DNA of 7,790 bases from Puniceicoccales bacterium (GTDB taxonomy: Bacteria; Verrucomicrobiota; Verrucomicrobiia; Opitutales; LL51). The stretch spans positions 1 to 7,790 of the forward strand of contig JAITNS010000021.1 of assembly GCA_031290315.1 (NCBI GenBank), read 5' to 3'. The notes below the pieces were generated by a model that saw only the letters and a program-made list of their open reading frames with translations, was not told the DNA's origin and made no database searches. A program made the translations under genes and the position numbers. Shown one piece after another: positions 6,296 to 7,790 of this stretch. Within the stretch, counting starts at the first letter, position 1. Each line of letters starts with the position of its first letter.

Positions 6296-7790
6296 AAAAC
6301 CTGTAATGATTTCGAGTGCTATAGAGGCAGCGGGAGGAGAAGAAGGACAGGATTTAACTAGTTTTGTGCGTGTGACAGGAATGACTGCTGAAAAATGTCA
6401 CAATTTCTTTCAAGAGGTAGGGCAATACGCTTTAAATAATGGCGAATTTCTCGTAGCAGCTGCGGCTCTTATGGACCAAGTAAGAGAAAGAGCTAAAGAA
6501 TCAACTAAAGGGCCCAAAGATCTTCAGAAATTATACGAACAATCCCGAAATTATCAGATAGCACGTGAAATTAATAACCATGTTAAGAAAAATATTAAAG
6601 ATAATTTATTTGCTGCTAGGGAACAATTGGGAAAATGTAAAGTTTTTCAAAAATTCTCTTCGAGAGAGCAGGCTTGGATAAAATTTCTCTGTGGAGAGAC
6701 GGTTCTCTCAGAAGGCAACTCCAGTTGTTTCACTTATCCCAATCTCAGAGGATTTTGGAATGATAGCAGGAGAAATATAGAAAAAGGCCGTAAATGGGAC
6801 CAAGTTGTTTTTCCGAGTTGGAGGTCGTCAGCGGTCGCTAATAAAGATTTATTCATATCAAAAAATGTAAATTTATGGAAAGAGTTGCTTGAAAAATGCC
6901 CAGCTGTCCGAGGTAATATAGTATTGGGTATGCAAATGAGTGCCATTTGTATATTACATTTTTGGGGGTATACATTTAGTTTTAACGATGATGGAGTGGT
7001 TTTAAAAGATAATCCAAATTCTCCTTTGCGCGATTTTGGAAATTACAACAACCTAAGAGGTACAAGATTCTTGCAGGCTTTGGAATTGTTTGGATGTATA
7101 GGCATTCGAAATATATTTGGAAAATTGTTTTGCGAAGTACATGATAGCCATCCACTCTTTTTGAGTTGTTGGTTAGAAGGAGCATTTCCATGCCCGTGTT
7201 TGTATGCCAAAGGAGTGTCTGAAGTATCAGGAGGAGACTCAGTGCCAGCAATCAGCTCAGCGCCAGTTGCCAGCACAGCGTCAGTACCCGAAGTATTAGA
7301 GGGAGACTCAGTGTCAGCAAACAGCTCAGCGCCAGTTGCCGACGCAGCGTCAGTACCCGAAGTATCAGAGAGAGACTCAGCGCCAGCAATCGGCTCAGCA
7401 CCAGTTGCCAACACAGCGTCTGCAGCAAGAAGAGTGCCAATGCGAAGAATGTCAGTACTACCAGAGTTAACAATACTGCCAAGGTCAAAAAGAGTGCCAG
7501 GAGTATCAAAAGAGGACTTGGTGCCAGCAATTGTCAGCTCAGTGCCCGAAGTATCAGAAAGCAGCTCAGTGCCTGCAGCGAGAAGAGGATATGAAGAAAT
7601 CCTTCAAAGAATTCAGAAAGACTTTAATGGATGTAGCATATTCAATAGTTGCGAACGGAATAATTGGAGTTATTGGCGAAGTACATTGGCAGGATTTTTA
7701 ATTGCATCAGGGAAGGTACTAGACGATGGAAATCTTATTGTTGATGATAAAGAGGTTAAAACATTAATGAATTCTGTAGAAAATGCAATA
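5055..7790 (+). CDS. Large secreted multi-module OTU-like protein, paralogue C (3' end outside window)
   Basis: Read codon by codon from the ATG at 5055, the frame has no stop through 7790: 912 codons, still open. A GGA six bases upstream is a weak ribosome site; M17 (5103) is an alternative start nearer the signal peptide core (cleavage after NAVNA). Visible order: OTU-like domain, about 80-340, with C120 in LCGWRAICAG and H319 in NGHYNIVL; CMCC cluster; charged coiled coil, about 365-410; Ala-rich helical region, about 430-530; middle module from W541 (AWIKFLCGETV) to about 715, with many Cys and Trp; Ser/Pro/Val linker, about 720-850, with three 69-bp repeats; then a second OTU-like start, CSIFNSCERNNWSYWRSTLAG, aligning with VSVFNISGRDSLCGWRAICAG and carrying S872 where the first domain has Cys. 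The N-terminal ~400 residues closely match paralogue A; the rest does not. A secreted effector acting on ubiquitin is inferred. Confidence 0.85.
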   Translation, partial: MKYHLTNKTFRKILFNMDKISKYSIGVAMLLLLSSIIPNAVNASGSKAVAEQDFGSMEKRAKEWRPKPEHVASSKKDQIEEYMNRHWQGETTGERLLPVAQLKYGDNVSVFNISGRDSLCGWRAICAGVKADQQKKGKLTLIDDVEVQQLLSGTADTVLELFYKYQALGAALTPIFDKFHNSICSEVFEYPPMIMGYLFAEKRFDEVKEYAYVNILLNELRWQDRERYGIVRQNEYLVKAYAKNISNGNVQLEKVLVPFVQKYLASRGEKCNIEITTFCLADGKVRFQSDSLQWFYSEDENAKPIRMIYLDYGKGNNGHYNIVLENCITEIENLLGKKGFSSLDRGHECMCCISRPNYQANGEKLSRFLTLKEKSELQSVRTQIEESIKDLGEKLVKFGVNPEEVEKLRAKLVQKPVMISSAIEAAGGEEGQDLTSFVRVTGMTAEKCHNFFQEVGQYALNNGEFLVAAAALMDQVRERAKESTKGPKDLQKLYEQSRNYQIAREINNHVKKNIKDNLFAAREQLGKCKVFQKFSSREQAWIKFLCGETVLSEGNSSCFTYPNLRGFWNDSRRNIEKGRKWDQVVFPSWRSSAVANKDLFISKNVNLWKELLEKCPAVRGNIVLGMQMSAICILHFWGYTFSFNDDGVVLKDNPNSPLRDFGNYNNLRGTRFLQALELFGCIGIRNIFGKLFCEVHDSHPLFLSCWLEGAFPCPCLYAKGVSEVSGGDSVPAISSAPVASTASVPEVLEGDSVSANSSAPVADAASVPEVSERDSAPAIGSAPVANTASAARRVPMRRMSVLPELTILPRSKRVPGVSKEDLVPAIVSSVPEVSESSSVPAARRGYEEILQRIQKDFNGCSIFNSCERNNWSYWRSTLAGFLIASGKVLDDGNLIVDDKEVKTLMNSVENAI
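6316..6720 (+). repeat. Helical/middle-module segment shared with pseudogene B
   Basis: This part of paralogue C matches 4563-4938 with a few small gaps, running from CTATAG at the left to the GTGGAG(A/G)..ACGGTT stretch at the right. It is in frame in C and broken in B, so C preserves what B once encoded. No equivalent is seen in paralogue A. Confidence 0.85.
7212..7418 (+). repeat. Three tandem 69-bp repeats encoding a Ser/Pro/Val linker
   Basis: The units are 7212-7280, 7281-7349 and 7350-7418, each 69 bases or 23 codons. The consensus is roughly S-V-P-E-V-x-E-x-D-S-x-x-A-x-x-S-A-P-V-A-x-x-A. Copies stay in frame, so copy-number change would lengthen or shorten the linker without breaking the gene. 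Degenerate related sequence (VPGVSKEDLVPA, SVPEVSESSSVPA) continues to about 7593. Base composition is richer in G and C than the surroundings. Long reverse-strand frames here are by-products of the repeat. Confidence 0.9.

Noticed and set aside
7212..7418. CRISPR array
   Set aside because: Units are directly adjacent, lack unique spacers, and are in frame within a coding region.
7043..7530. Long reverse-strand frames with repetitive Ala/Thr/Ser or Leu-rich products
   Set aside because: They are the antisense shadow of the 69-bp repeats inside the long forward frame of paralogue C, which has family homology and no stops.

Overview
The window is visibly AT-rich DNA from a bacterium. Two kinds of clue suggest a host-associated, Gram-negative-type cell. 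Several products start with Sec-type signal peptides, and the dominant gene family encodes secreted proteins resembling OTU-type cysteine proteases, a eukaryote-like deubiquitinase fold that intracellular bacteria often use as an effector. I cannot name the organism. Intracellular lineages such as Holosporales/Rickettsiales, Legionella-like bacteria, Dependentiae or amoeba symbionts would fit, but that is inference.

Layout: (1) 2-640, the 3' part of a gene with a Pro/Ser-rich linker and a C-terminal module. (2) 670-765, a hairpin followed directly by tRNA-Gln(CTG). (3) 829-1875, an exported, mostly helical protein built from two diverged repeats and ending in Cys-Leu-Leu-Leu. (4) 1962-2037, tRNA-Arg(TCT), with a hairpin behind it. 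(5) 2227-4185, paralogue A: signal peptide, OTU-like domain, coiled coil, C-terminal module. (6) 4203-4238, a near-perfect terminator, then a decayed tRNA-Gln copy at 4236-4306. (7) 4503-4938, paralogue B, a frameshifted and deleted pseudogene. (8) 5055 to the window end, paralogue C: an uninterrupted frame of 912 codons, still open at 7790. C has the same signal peptide and OTU-like domain as A. It continues through a helical region, a middle module and a Ser/Pro/Val linker made of 69-bp repeats, and then starts a second copy of the OTU-like domain in which the nucleophile Cys is replaced by Ser.

The locus reads as a tandem array of secreted multi-module proteins growing by segmental duplication. 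Promoter regions, signal peptides, OTU domains, gene ends and even the downstream tRNA-Gln exist in more than one copy at different stages of decay. A and C share blocks that are almost identical at the DNA level, while the residues just before the presumed catalytic cysteine and the whole C-terminal half differ. This suggests conserved delivery and catalytic parts combined with shuffled C-terminal modules. All functional statements rest on motif reading by eye and need profile or structure searches.
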